64,000 nt of DNA from Chryseobacterium sediminis (GTDB taxonomy: Bacteria; Bacteroidota; Bacteroidia; Flavobacteriales; Weeksellaceae). A program made the position numbers and the translations under genes. A model generated the notes under the pieces. It ran no database searches. It saw only the letters and a list, made by a program, of their open reading frames with translations, and had not been told where the DNA came from. Location of the stretch: NCBI RefSeq assembly GCF_008386505.1, contig NZ_VUNZ01000007.1, positions 62,001 to 126,000 of the forward strand, written 5' to 3'. This document shows, piece after piece, positions 1-7,959 of this stretch; positions within the stretch are counted from its first letter, which is position 1, and the number at the start of each line of letters is the position of its first letter.

Positions 1-177
1 TAAATTAGCATCTGCTTCAGATTTTTTAAGTAGGAAAGGCGATATATTTTCATCCACCTGAAAGATTCCTTCAAGAAGATGTTGAGGTTCGATACTTTGA
101 TTGCCTAATTCCATAGCAAGCTGTTGTGCTGCCTGGATGGCTTCCTGTGATTTTACTGTATATTGATTCAGGTTCAT
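1..177 (-). CDS. clpB: ATP-dependent chaperone ClpB, N-terminal fragment
   Basis: The reverse strand from 177 reads 59 in-frame codons starting MNLNQYTVKSQEAIQAAQ and runs off the left edge, so only the N-terminus is present. The sequence matches the Clp_N repeat domain: the stretch ELGNQSIEPQHLLEGIF is the typical first-helix region of ClpB disaggregases. ClpB works with DnaK to rescue aggregated proteins in the cytoplasm. It is divergent from the TetR gene at 549 and shares a 371-base spacer with it. ClpA or ClpC would have a similar domain, but the NLNQYT start and the QxIEPQHLL motif favour ClpB. No heat-shock promoter motif could be identified. Confidence 0.88.
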   Translation of the reverse strand, partial: MNLNQYTVKSQEAIQAAQQLAMELGNQSIEPQHLLEGIFQVDENISPFLLKKSEADANL

Positions 178-548
178 ATTTTATATATTTTTTGGTAATG
201 ATTTGTTCAAAGTTTAGTTTTAAAAAAACATCAAGAAACCAAATTTTGAGGCTCAGTTTCTTAATGCCATCAATTATTTAATCATTTATTCGATGACTAT
301 ATCGCAAAAAGTGTTCAATTATTAAATTTACAAAAAAATAGGACAAATTTTCCGGATATTGTATTTTTAACGGAAATTTAACTTGACAAAATTTCCGATT
401 TCGTAATTATTTCTTTGAAATCCATGAACAAATAGTCAGAATTAGGTAAAATAACCAAATGATGAAACTGAAATTGAAGAGTCTTGTGCTTTTTATGATC
501 AAAAACAAAGCAGTTTAAATCAGAATAATTACTTTTGCATTTTACCAG
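178..548. other. Divergent intergenic region clpB / tetR
   Basis: This AT-rich spacer of 371 bases separates clpB from the TetR regulator. The only recognisable signal is the -7 box near 530, annotated separately. No ORF, RNA gene or strong hairpin was seen. Confidence 0.5.
530..537 (+). promoter_or_regulatory. Bacteroidota -7 box of the TetR gene
   Basis: TACTTTTG matches the TAnnTTTG consensus of the primary sigma factor of Bacteroidota. Transcription would start only a few bases before the ATG at 549, giving a very short leader. No convincing -33 TTG lies 19-21 bases upstream. Confidence 0.5.
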
Positions 549-1127
549 ATGGAACTAAAAGAAAAACAGAGAAAAATACTAGATGTAGCGGTAGAGCTTT
601 TCAAAGAGAAAGGTTATATGGGAAGCTCGGTAAGGGACCTGGCTACAAAACTCAATATCAAGGCAGCATCACTTTATGCACATATCCGTTCAAAAGAAGA
701 AATTTTGGAATGGATTTGCTTTGGCATTGCTCAGGAATTTTTCGATGAACTTCAGGAAGTAAAAAATACAAATATAGCTCCGAGAGAAAAACTGAATCTA
801 CTATTAGATAAACACCTTTCGGTTGTTCTTAAAAATCGAGATGTCACTCATATTTATTCCAATGAATGGAAACATCTTGAAGAAAAACTTCCCGAGTTTA
901 TAGAATTAAGAAAAAATTATCAGCAGGAAGTTGAAAAACTGATTTCTGAAATCTATAGAGCTGAAAACTGGGAACTGAAATCACCCTCATTTACGACAAG
1001 ATTTATTCTTCATACTTTAAACAATTCTTATTTCTGGTTCAAGAGAAGCAGTGATTCTACTGATGAAATTACCGAAGAAATCAGAGATAAAATACTTTTT
1101 GGTCTATTAGGAAACCAGAAAGTATAG
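549..1127 (+). CDS. TetR/AcrR family regulator, likely of the phenylacetate genes
   Basis: This 192-aa protein has an N-terminal TetR helix-turn-helix, with residues around 25-45 (SSVRDLATKLNIKAASLYAH) forming the recognition helices. A helical ligand-binding domain follows. It is the first gene before paaK on the same strand, with 171 bases to the paaK ATG. TetR-type PaaR repressors in other bacteria respond to phenylacetyl-CoA and sit beside paa genes, so a PaaR role is inferred from position. The palindrome over the paaK promoter (1277-1290) is its probable target. The ligand itself cannot be read from sequence. Confidence 0.85.
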   Translation: MELKEKQRKILDVAVELFKEKGYMGSSVRDLATKLNIKAASLYAHIRSKEEILEWICFGIAQEFFDELQEVKNTNIAPREKLNLLLDKHLSVVLKNRDVTHIYSNEWKHLEEKLPEFIELRKNYQQEVEKLISEIYRAENWELKSPSFTTRFILHTLNNSYFWFKRSSDSTDEITEEIRDKILFGLLGNQKV

Positions 1128-1241
1128 TCTTTGGGAAAGAAAGTCATTAATCATTTTACATTATACTTTTTATAAAATAGGGCAGCTCAGCTTCAATTAC
1201 GTTATTTAGAATCATTCAAAATATGACATAAATCATAAAAA

Positions 1242-1290
1242 TTTTGCCAGCTTCCAAAATCTTTTTAAATTTACACCTAACAAATGTTAG
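1242..1290 (+). promoter_or_regulatory. paaK promoter with 14-bp palindromic operator
   Basis: TTTTG at 1242-1246 is followed after 19 bases by TAAATTTA at 1266-1273, a near match to the Bacteroidota -33/-7 pair. The perfect palindrome CTAACA-AA-TGTTAG lies at 1277-1290, exactly where transcription should start. A TetR dimer bound there would block initiation. The palindrome contains the upstream ATG at 1284, which argues that translation really starts at 1299. Confidence 0.6.
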
Positions 1291-1298
1291 TTAGTTTT

Positions 1299-2615
1299 AT
1301 GGATTTTTCAGTTGAATATCTGGAGCTGGGTCAGTTGAGACAGCTTCAATCCGACCGGTTGATGAGTTTGATCAGCTATTTGGGGGAGAAGTCGGAATTT
1401 TATAAAAAGAAATTTGATGAATTGCAAATATCTCCACAGGATATAAGGTCGATTGAGGATATAACGAAACTTCCTATTACTTACAAACAGGATTTAAGAG
1501 ATAACTATCCATTTGGACTATTTACCGTTCCTAAAAATGAGCTTCAGCGTATACACTGCTCAAGCGGAACCACAGGAAAGCCAACGGTAGTAGGATATAC
1601 CAAAGAAGATGTAGACCTATTCAGTGAAGTGGTGGCCAGATCTTTAAATGCTGCAGGAGCAAAACCAGGAATGCAGCTGCACAATGCTTATGGTTACGGA
1701 ATTTTCACCGGAGGATTAGGACTTCATTACGGAGCAGAAATGCTGGGAATGAGTGTTCTTCCTATTTCTGGGGGAATGACTGCGAGACAGGTAGATCTGA
1801 TTGTGGATTTTAAACCGGAAGTCATTTGCTGTTCGCCTTCGTATGCATTAACTATTGCGGATGAATTTGCGAAAAGAGGAATTTCTGCGGACGAAATCAG
1901 CCTTAAGTATGCAGTATTAGGTTCAGAGCCATGGACGGAAATTATCAGAGGGCATATTGAAGAAAGGTTAGGTGTTCATGCAACCAATATCTACGGGTTG
2001 AGCGAAATTATCGGTCCCGGAGTTTCCATGGAGGATTTTGAAGAGAAAGGCGGAGGTTATATCTGGGAAGATCATTTCTATCCTGAAATTTTAGATCCGG
2101 TTACCAAACAGCCGGTTCCTTTCGGAGAAGAAGGTGTATTGGTGATTACAACATTAACGAAAAAAGCAATGCCGCTTCTTCGTTACTGGACCAATGATAT
2201 CACAAGCCTTTACTATGATGAAAATGCCAAAAGAACGATGGTGAAAATGAGACCCATTGTCGGAAGAGCAGATGACATGCTGATTGTAAGAGGTGTAAAT
2301 GTCTACCCAAGCCAGATTGAAGATGCTTTCTCTTATGTGGAAGGAGTAGTTCCTAACTATTATTTAACACCTATTGAAAAAGAACATATGTGTATTGCTT
2401 TGGATATTGATGTTGAAATAGATGATGAGCTGGTAAAGACACAAAAAATAGAAGCAAATACCGATGATTATTTTAATTTTGTCGGGAACTTTGGAAAAAA
2501 CATAGAAAACGAAATAAAAAAGCGGGTAGGAATCACCACGAAAGTGAAAGTTCATGCCCAGGACAGCCTGCCGAAGTGCGAAGGTGGAAAAATTAATAGA
2601 ATACTTAAAAAATAA
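1299..2615 (+). CDS. paaK: Phenylacetate-CoA ligase PaaK
   Basis: PaaK activates phenylacetate with ATP and CoA to phenylacetyl-CoA, the first step of the aerobic hybrid pathway. The 438-aa protein starts MDFSVEYLELGQL and carries the adenylate-forming P-loop-like motif SSGTTGKPTVVGYT near residue 95. It also has YGLSEIIGPG and the C-terminal hinge region GRADDMLIVRGVNVYPSQIE typical of this family. The upstream in-frame ATG at 1284 lies inside the putative operator and adds only five residues, so 1299 is preferred. The stop codon overlaps the paaE ATG by one base (TAATG), which suggests translational coupling. Confidence 0.95.
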   Translation: MDFSVEYLELGQLRQLQSDRLMSLISYLGEKSEFYKKKFDELQISPQDIRSIEDITKLPITYKQDLRDNYPFGLFTVPKNELQRIHCSSGTTGKPTVVGYTKEDVDLFSEVVARSLNAAGAKPGMQLHNAYGYGIFTGGLGLHYGAEMLGMSVLPISGGMTARQVDLIVDFKPEVICCSPSYALTIADEFAKRGISADEISLKYAVLGSEPWTEIIRGHIEERLGVHATNIYGLSEIIGPGVSMEDFEEKGGGYIWEDHFYPEILDPVTKQPVPFGEEGVLVITTLTKKAMPLLRYWTNDITSLYYDENAKRTMVKMRPIVGRADDMLIVRGVNVYPSQIEDAFSYVEGVVPNYYLTPIEKEHMCIALDIDVEIDDELVKTQKIEANTDDYFNFVGNFGKNIENEIKKRVGITTKVKVHAQDSLPKCEGGKINRILKK

Positions 2616-3700
2616 TGAATTCATTTTATAAACTTAAAACAGTTAAAGTTCAGAAAGACACTTCCGAAGCAGTCAGTGTGGCAGTGGAAATCCCTGAAGA
2701 ACTGAAAGATAAGTTCAGGTTCAAACAAGGGCAGTATCTGAATTTCCGAATGATGATCAACGGAAATGAGGAAAGACGTTCTTACTCTATCTGTAATGCT
2801 CCGAGTGAAAAGAGCAATACACTGGAAGTATTGGTAAAGTTGCTTGAAGGCGGAAAAGTATCAGGCTATTTCAATGAGCATCTTCACATGGATGAAATAC
2901 TGGAAGTAATGCCTCCAATGGGTGGTTTTAATACTTCTTATCATCCTACAAACGTTAAAACGTACATCGGTTTGGCTGCGGGTAGCGGAATTACTCCTGT
3001 TTTATCCAATATTAAAGAAAGTCTTTATCAGGAACCTAACAGTAATGCTTACCTGTTCTATAGCAACAGAAGCATGAACCATATTTTAAGAAAAGCTGAA
3101 ATTGACAGACTGGTAGAGCATTTCAATGGAAGGTTGAAGGTAATTTATCTGGTAAGTCGTGAAAAACATGAAGATCCTGTTTTTGAAGGAAGAATTTCTT
3201 CTGAGAAATTAGAGCAGCTATTTGAAAGATATACAGATATCGACGTAAGAGAAGCTACTTATTTCATTTGCGGGCCTGCAGAAATGATCAAAGGAATTGC
3301 AGACTATCTGAAAAAAGATAAAAAAGTGCCTGCTATCCAGGTTTTATTTGAATATTTTACCGCTCCCGATGAAGAAAATACAGAGGAAATGAGCGATGAA
3401 TTCAAGGCAATTGCCAATATCGAAAGTATGGTAACGGTAATTATTGATGATGATGAATATTCGTTCCACCTTAATTCCAAAAAAGAGAGTATCTTAGATA
3501 AAGCATTGAAAGACAATCTTCCTGTGCCTTTTGCGTGTAAAGGAGGAGTTTGTTGTACGTGTAAAGCGGAAGTTCTGGAAGGAGAAGTTTTCATGGAGAA
3601 AAACTATGCGCTTACCGAAGAAGAAGTAGCCAGAGGCTTCGTTCTTACCTGCCAATGTCACCCGACAACCAATGTGGTGATGCTTAATTATGATGTTTAA
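2615..3700 (+). CDS. paaE: 1,2-phenylacetyl-CoA epoxidase reductase subunit PaaE
   Basis: PaaE passes electrons from NADPH to the PaaABCD oxygenase that epoxidises the ring of phenylacetyl-CoA. The 361-aa protein has an FAD-binding domain with RRSYSICNAP near residue 50, an NAD(P)-binding domain with GSGITPV near residue 125, and a C-terminal plant-type 2Fe-2S ferredoxin domain. The iron-sulfur ligands are visible as C-x4-C-x2-C (CKGGVCCTC), with a last Cys in LTCQCHP. Start and stop fit the family, and the ATG overlaps the paaK stop by one base. Confidence 0.95.
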   Translation: MNSFYKLKTVKVQKDTSEAVSVAVEIPEELKDKFRFKQGQYLNFRMMINGNEERRSYSICNAPSEKSNTLEVLVKLLEGGKVSGYFNEHLHMDEILEVMPPMGGFNTSYHPTNVKTYIGLAAGSGITPVLSNIKESLYQEPNSNAYLFYSNRSMNHILRKAEIDRLVEHFNGRLKVIYLVSREKHEDPVFEGRISSEKLEQLFERYTDIDVREATYFICGPAEMIKGIADYLKKDKKVPAIQVLFEYFTAPDEENTEEMSDEFKAIANIESMVTVIIDDDEYSFHLNSKKESILDKALKDNLPVPFACKGGVCCTCKAEVLEGEVFMEKNYALTEEEVARGFVLTCQCHPTTNVVMLNYDV

Positions 3701-3703
3701 ATT

Positions 3704-3762
3704 GTATTAACGATTGACTGTAATTTGTATTCATGAATGCATTAATACTTTTTACATTTTAC
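3704..3762. repeat. AT-rich palindromic spacer element (paaE-paaA)
   Basis: The spacer contains an inverted pair, GTATTAA and TTAATAC, around TGTATTCATGAATGCATT. The same words (TGTATTCATG, TACATTTTACA) recur in the spacer before paaH (7872-7955), so this looks like one member of a dispersed intergenic repeat family. Confidence 0.45.
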
Positions 3763-3775
3763 AAAAAACAAAAAA

Positions 3776-4714
3776 ATGGACTTAGAAAAATTTGTACAAT
3801 ACGTACATGACGAAAATAAAGTAGAACCAAAAGATGTAATGCCCGATGATTACAGAAAACTATTGGTTCGTCAGATTTCACAGCATGCCCATTCTGAAAT
3901 TGTAGGAATGCTACCGGAAGCTAACTGGATTTCCAGAGCACCTTCATTGAGAAGAAAAATGGCTCTTCTGGCTAAAGTTCAGGATGAGGCTGGCCACGGG
4001 TTATATCTTTATTCTGCAACAGAAACTTTAGGAGACGGAAGTATCAGAGCAGACAGAGATGCTACTTATGATGATATGCTGGAAGGAAAAGCAAAATACT
4101 CAAGTATTTTCAATTATCCAACACTAAGCTGGGCTGATATAGGAGCTATCGGTTGGCTGGTAGATGGTGCAGCCATCATGAACCAGGTAATGCTGATGGG
4201 GAATTCTTACGGTCCTTATTCCAGAGCAATGGTGAAAATCTGTAAAGAAGAATCTTTCCACCAAAGACAGGGATATGAAATTTTAATGGCGCTTTGCCGT
4301 GGTACCAAGCAACAGAAAGAAATGGCTCAGGCTTCATTGAATCGTTTCTGGTGGCCGGCTCTAATGATGTTTGGACCTAATGATGACAGCTCGCCAAACT
4401 CTAAGATCTCTATGAATTACAGAGTAAAAAGAGAAAGTAACGACAGCCTTCGTCAGAGATTTATCGACGTTACAGTTTCTCAGGCCGAATTTTTAGGATT
4501 AACTGTTCCGGATAAAGACCTGAAATGGAATGAGGAAAGACAACATTATGATTTCGGAGAACTTCCTTGGGATGAATTCATGGAAATCTTAAAAGGAAAC
4601 GGACCTTGCAATAAAAAGCGTATTGAAACCAAGAGAAAAGCTCAAAGAGAAAACTCTTGGGTGAAAGAAGCGGCAGCAGCTTTTGCAGAAAAACAACAAA
4701 AAGAAGTAATATAA
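3776..4714 (+). CDS. paaA: 1,2-phenylacetyl-CoA epoxidase catalytic subunit PaaA
   Basis: PaaA is the di-iron subunit that inserts oxygen into phenylacetyl-CoA. The 312-aa protein shows the carboxylate-histidine iron-binding motifs DEAGHG (near residue 72) and EESFHQRQG (near residue 160), in the spacing expected for this ferritin-like family. The length is that of known PaaA proteins. It is followed by paaB after a 105-base repeat-filled gap rather than directly, which is unusual for genes encoding one complex. Confidence 0.95.
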   Translation: MDLEKFVQYVHDENKVEPKDVMPDDYRKLLVRQISQHAHSEIVGMLPEANWISRAPSLRRKMALLAKVQDEAGHGLYLYSATETLGDGSIRADRDATYDDMLEGKAKYSSIFNYPTLSWADIGAIGWLVDGAAIMNQVMLMGNSYGPYSRAMVKICKEESFHQRQGYEILMALCRGTKQQKEMAQASLNRFWWPALMMFGPNDDSSPNSKISMNYRVKRESNDSLRQRFIDVTVSQAEFLGLTVPDKDLKWNEERQHYDFGELPWDEFMEILKGNGPCNKKRIETKRKAQRENSWVKEAAAAFAEKQQKEVI

Positions 4715-4819
4715 TAATGTAACAATATACCAATGTAGAAATGTAACAATCATTGTCATGCTGAGCTTGTCGAAGCATCTCATTGTTAAACTGGTACATT
4801 GATACATTGTTAAATTAAT
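4715..4819. repeat. Dispersed palindromic repeat with REP-like core (paaA-paaB)
   Basis: The core at 4754-4781 reads GTCATGCTGAGCTTGTCG followed by AAGCATCTC, an imperfect hairpin. Near-identical cores occur at 9116 and 13440. The flanks are themselves inverted: TAACAATATACCAATGTA on the left and TACATTGATACATTGTTA on the right. The element fills the whole gap between paaA and paaB. Confidence 0.7.
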
Positions 4820-4825
4820 TTGACT

Positions 4826-5107
4826 ATGGCAAATTTAGATATGTGGGAAGTGTTTATTCAAACTAAACCGGGATTATCTCACAAACACGTTGGAATTGTA
4901 CAGGCACCAACAGCAGAAATGGCTTTGCAAAATGCAAGAGACGTTTATACAAGAAGAAAAGAAGGAACTTCTGTTTGGGTGGTTCCAAGTAAATATATTG
5001 TGACTTCAGAAGGGGTAGATAAAGAAGCTTTCTTTGATCCGGCTGATGATAAACTATACCGTCACCCGACTTTCTACGAGATTCCAAACGATGTAAAAAA
5101 TATGTAA
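4826..5107 (+). CDS. paaB: 1,2-phenylacetyl-CoA epoxidase subunit PaaB
   Basis: This 93-aa protein begins MANLDMWEVFIQTKPGLSH, the standard PaaB start, and has the conserved ARDVYTRRKEGTSVWVVP stretch. PaaB is a small non-catalytic subunit needed for epoxidase activity and complex formation. A TTG six bases upstream would also be in frame, but the ATG at 4826 gives the family-typical N-terminus. Confidence 0.94.
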   Translation: MANLDMWEVFIQTKPGLSHKHVGIVQAPTAEMALQNARDVYTRRKEGTSVWVVPSKYIVTSEGVDKEAFFDPADDKLYRHPTFYEIPNDVKNM

Positions 5108-5172
5108 AATAGCTAATGGCTGTTAGCTGCTTGCAATTTGCCAAAAGCTATATGCCAAAAGCCAAAAGCTAA
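5108..5172. repeat. Short repeats in the paaB-paaC spacer
   Basis: The gap contains an inverted pair AGCTAA/TTAGCT at about 5110-5128 and three copies of GCCAAAA at 5140, 5154 and 5161. It is a different repeat type from those in the neighbouring spacers. An in-frame ATG at 5138 reads through it, but the encoded residues are low-complexity and not PaaC-like. Confidence 0.5.
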
Positions 5173-5176
5173 AATA

Positions 5177-5926
5177 ATGAACCCATTATATAATTATTTA
5201 TTAAAACTAGCAGACGACAGTTTCATTATGGGACAGCGTTTGTCTGCATGGTGTGGTGAAGGCCCTTATTTGGAGGAAGATATTGCATTAACAAATATCG
5301 CGTTGGATGAGTTGGGTCAGGCAAACAACTTTTATGTTTATGCTTCAAGAGTAATCGACAACGGTAAAAACGAAGACGATTTAGCCTTTTTAAGATACGA
5401 ACATGAATATGTAAATGCACACTGGACAGAACTTCCAAACGAAGATTATGCTCAGACGATTCTGAAAGTTTATGTTTTTGCAGTGTATCAGAAACTGATG
5501 TATGAAGCATTGTCCAGCTCTGCAGATGAAGAACTTTCAGCTATTGCTCAGAAATCATTAAAAGAAGTAAGATATCATTATACTCATGCTGCATCATGGA
5601 TGAAAATTTTCGCCCAGGGAACAGAAGAAAGTAAATCCCGTGTAGTAAAAGCCATTGAAGATATCTGGGAATATACAAAAGGACTTTTTGCTAAAACAGA
5701 AGGTGAAGATGATCTTATTGCTTTGAATATCGTTCCGAATGCAGATGAATTATACAAAGAATTCGTTGCCATTACGGAAAAAGATTTCAATGATTTTGGG
5801 TTGGAATATCCTGTAAATCCTTTCATGCAGCCAAAATCAAGAACAGGATATCATACAGAATATTTCGGATTTATTCTTTGTGAACTTCAGTATATGCAGA
5901 GAGCATATCCTGGGTGTACTTGGTAA
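5177..5926 (+). CDS. paaC: 1,2-phenylacetyl-CoA epoxidase structural subunit PaaC
   Basis: PaaC pairs with PaaA in the epoxidase core but lacks a working di-iron site in characterised homologues. The 249-aa protein starts MNPLYNYLLKLADDSFIMGQRLSAWCG, with the conserved GEGPYLEEDIALTNIALDELGQA region. It ends in the EYFGFILCELQYMQRAYPGCTW tail common in PaaC. The start at 5177 is chosen over 5138 because the upstream residues come from repeat DNA. An unrelated gene follows only 12 bases after the stop. Confidence 0.94.
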   Translation: MNPLYNYLLKLADDSFIMGQRLSAWCGEGPYLEEDIALTNIALDELGQANNFYVYASRVIDNGKNEDDLAFLRYEHEYVNAHWTELPNEDYAQTILKVYVFAVYQKLMYEALSSSADEELSAIAQKSLKEVRYHYTHAASWMKIFAQGTEESKSRVVKAIEDIWEYTKGLFAKTEGEDDLIALNIVPNADELYKEFVAITEKDFNDFGLEYPVNPFMQPKSRTGYHTEYFGFILCELQYMQRAYPGCTW

Positions 5927-5938
5927 ATTTGAAATTCT

Positions 5939-6448
5939 ATGAATATCTATAAATTTTACAAACCAAGAAGCTTTGATTTCTTTATAGGAGATTTGATAAG
6001 TAATGATATTGCCATAAATCTAGTAACAAAAGAAGAAATTAATATTTCTAATTATCGTAGGGAGGAAATAGAATTAATTTCCAATGAATTCGTCATTACT
6101 AATATTCAACAATTTTTTATATCTAAAAACAGCATAATTTTCAAGCTCTATATAATTTATGGTAGAGAATTAAATATGTTAAAGGCTGAATTTTTTGGAT
6201 ATAAAGTATATCAGATTAACGAAGAGGCTATTGAATATGATTATAAGGAATTAGTTGGAATACTTAACTCTAGAATTGATTTAGATACAAATCAAGAAGA
6301 ATATTCTTCATTTAAAATAGCGATGAATTTAAAGTTTGAATCATTTTATACTTTAAATTCATTGATTGATAGGTGTTTAAGTTATGGTGTCATGACTGAG
6401 GATGAAATTTTAAACTTTATCATTTTAAATATAGAAGAAATAAAATAG
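5939..6448 (+). CDS. Hypothetical protein inserted between paaC and paaD
   Basis: I do not recognise this 169-aa protein. It is rich in Ile, Asn, Glu, Tyr and Phe, has no signal peptide or membrane segment, and looks like a soluble mixed alpha/beta protein. Its codons are clearly more AT-rich (many ATT, TTA, AAT, ATA) than the flanking paa genes, which suggests separate origin. It sits 12 bases after paaC and one base before the paaD TTG start, splitting genes whose products form one complex. It may have been inserted at the original start of paaD. No function is proposed. Confidence 0.7.
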   Translation: MNIYKFYKPRSFDFFIGDLISNDIAINLVTKEEINISNYRREEIELISNEFVITNIQQFFISKNSIIFKLYIIYGRELNMLKAEFFGYKVYQINEEAIEYDYKELVGILNSRIDLDTNQEEYSSFKIAMNLKFESFYTLNSLIDRCLSYGVMTEDEILNFIILNIEEIK

Positions 6449-6449
6449 A

Positions 6450-6914
6450 TTGAAAAATCCTTTAGAAATATTAGAAATGGTTCCCGATCCGGAAATTCCG
6501 GTAATCAATATTGTGGAATTAGGTATTGTAAGAGAAGCAAAAATTACCAGCGAGAATTCTTGTGAAGTAACAATTACGCCGACTTATTCTGCCTGTCCCG
6601 CTATGTTTACCATTGAGGAAGACATCATGAAGATCATGAAAGAAAACGGATGGGAAGCAAAAGTAGTAACCAAAATGTTTCCGATATGGACAACGGACTG
6701 GATTACTGATGAAGCAAGAGAAAAACTTCGTGTTTACGGAATCACCCCTCCTGAAAAAGGAGCAGACGAACATCACATCGGGAAACCGAAAAAATGTCCG
6801 CGTTGTGGTTCTGAGCATACCAAACAGATCAGCAGATTTGGGTCTACCTTGTGTAAAGCCTCTTATCAGTGTTTAGACTGTCTGGAACCTTTTGATTATT
6901 TTAAATGTCATTAA
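6450..6914 (+). CDS. paaD: Phenylacetyl-CoA epoxidase assembly protein PaaD
   Basis: This 154-aa protein combines an N-terminal MIP18/DUF59 domain (DPEIPVINIVELGIV near residue 12) with a C-terminal zinc-ribbon (CPRCGSEHT, then CLDC). PaaD is thought to mature the metal centres of the PaaABCE epoxidase. The only start that keeps the conserved NPLEILEMVPDPEIP N-terminus is TTG at 6450. The first ATG (at about 6477) would remove it. The TTG start directly after the unrelated upstream gene suggests the natural ATG was lost by insertion. Confidence 0.9.
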   Translation: MKNPLEILEMVPDPEIPVINIVELGIVREAKITSENSCEVTITPTYSACPAMFTIEEDIMKIMKENGWEAKVVTKMFPIWTTDWITDEAREKLRVYGITPPEKGADEHHIGKPKKCPRCGSEHTKQISRFGSTLCKASYQCLDCLEPFDYFKCH

Positions 6915-7050
6915 TGTAACATAAGATTAATACCCAATTTATCAATAAAAATGACGGATATGCAGCGCATAACGATGCTATTGTTAGATTGTTAAAATCT
7001 TAGGTTGTTACATGAATTTATATTGTTAAATTAGTGCATTGTTAAATAAT
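6915..7050. repeat. Repeat-like spacer between paaD and paaG
   Basis: The spacer carries several copies of the words ATTGTTA and TGTTACAT, and starts with TGTAACAT, so its ends are inverted in the same way as the 4715-4819 element. It lacks the REP-like core. No ORF is credible here. Confidence 0.4.
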
Positions 7051-7065
7051 AAATTAATAAAAACT

Positions 7066-7866
7066 ATGTATACACAACTCGATATTGAAACGCATTTTGA
7101 CGGGAAGCTTAAAATCGCATATCTTAATCAACCGGAAACAATGAACGCCCTTACCAAGCCGGCTTTATCAGATCTTAGAGATTTTGTTAAAGAATGCAGT
7201 GAAGACGAAACGGTAAGATGTGTTGCTATTTCCGGAAGAGGAAGAGCGTTTTGCTCAGGTCAGAATCTGGATGAAGCTTTTGTGGTAGGTAAAGAACACC
7301 ATGATCATGACATCATCAGAAAAATTGTGGTAGATTATTATAACCCTTTAGTGTTAGAAGTTACCCGTTGTAAAAAACCGGTTGTTGCTTTAGTAAACGG
7401 TCCTGCAGTAGGAGCCGGAGCGATGTTGGCTTTGATTTCTGACTTCGTTTTAGCGAATGAGAAAGCATATTTTGCTCAGGCATTTTCAAATATCGGTTTA
7501 ATTCCTGATACAGGAGGAACGTATTTCTTACCGAAGCTTTTAGGTAGACAGTTGGCCAATTATTTAGCATTTACAGGTAAAAAATTATCTGCAGAAGAAT
7601 CTAAAACTCATGGTCTTGTCGCTGAAGTTTTCACTGAAGAAGAATTCATTCCAAAATCTATGGAAATTCTTGAAAGAATGTCGAATATGCCGACAGCAGC
7701 TCTTAAACTTACAAAAAAAGCTTTTGCCAATTCTTATACCAACACATTGAAAGAACAGCTTGAGCTGGAAGGAGATCTTCAGCAGGAAGCTGCAGGTACA
7801 GAAGATTTCATTGAGGGAGTAAATGCCTTTTTACAGAAAAGAAAACCTAATTATAAAGGAAGATAA
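7066..7866 (+). CDS. paaG: Ring-1,2-epoxyphenylacetyl-CoA isomerase PaaG (crotonase family)
   Basis: PaaG isomerises the epoxide of phenylacetyl-CoA to the seven-membered oxepin-CoA. The 266-aa protein starts MYTQLDIETHFDGKL and has the crotonase oxyanion-hole motifs GRGRAFCSGQNLDEA near residue 62 and NGPAVGAGAMLAL near residue 110. The segment FSNIGLIPDTGGTYFLP near residue 145 carries the Asp typical of PaaG rather than a hydratase Glu pair. A TTG at 7039 is in frame but adds repeat-derived residues, so the ATG at 7066 is used. Confidence 0.92.
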   Translation: MYTQLDIETHFDGKLKIAYLNQPETMNALTKPALSDLRDFVKECSEDETVRCVAISGRGRAFCSGQNLDEAFVVGKEHHDHDIIRKIVVDYYNPLVLEVTRCKKPVVALVNGPAVGAGAMLALISDFVLANEKAYFAQAFSNIGLIPDTGGTYFLPKLLGRQLANYLAFTGKKLSAEESKTHGLVAEVFTEEEFIPKSMEILERMSNMPTAALKLTKKAFANSYTNTLKEQLELEGDLQQEAAGTEDFIEGVNAFLQKRKPNYKGR

Positions 7867-7871
7867 ATTTC

Positions 7872-7955
7872 GTATTAATGTATTCATGTAAAATGTATTA
7901 ATGATTTTTAAAACGATTTACATGAATACATTTTACATTAATACATTGTACAAAT
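7872..7955. repeat. AT-rich imperfect inverted repeat (paaG-paaH)
   Basis: The left half contains TGTATTCATGTAAAATG and the right half contains its near complement, CATGAATACATTTTACAT, around a short centre, so the spacer can fold into a long hairpin. The words match those of the paaE-paaA spacer at 3704. Confidence 0.6.
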
Positions 7956-7959
7956 AAAA

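Noticed and set aside
5138..5176. Extended N-terminus of PaaC from the ATG at 5138
   Set aside because: The added residues come from GCCAAAA repeats and are not part of the PaaC family.
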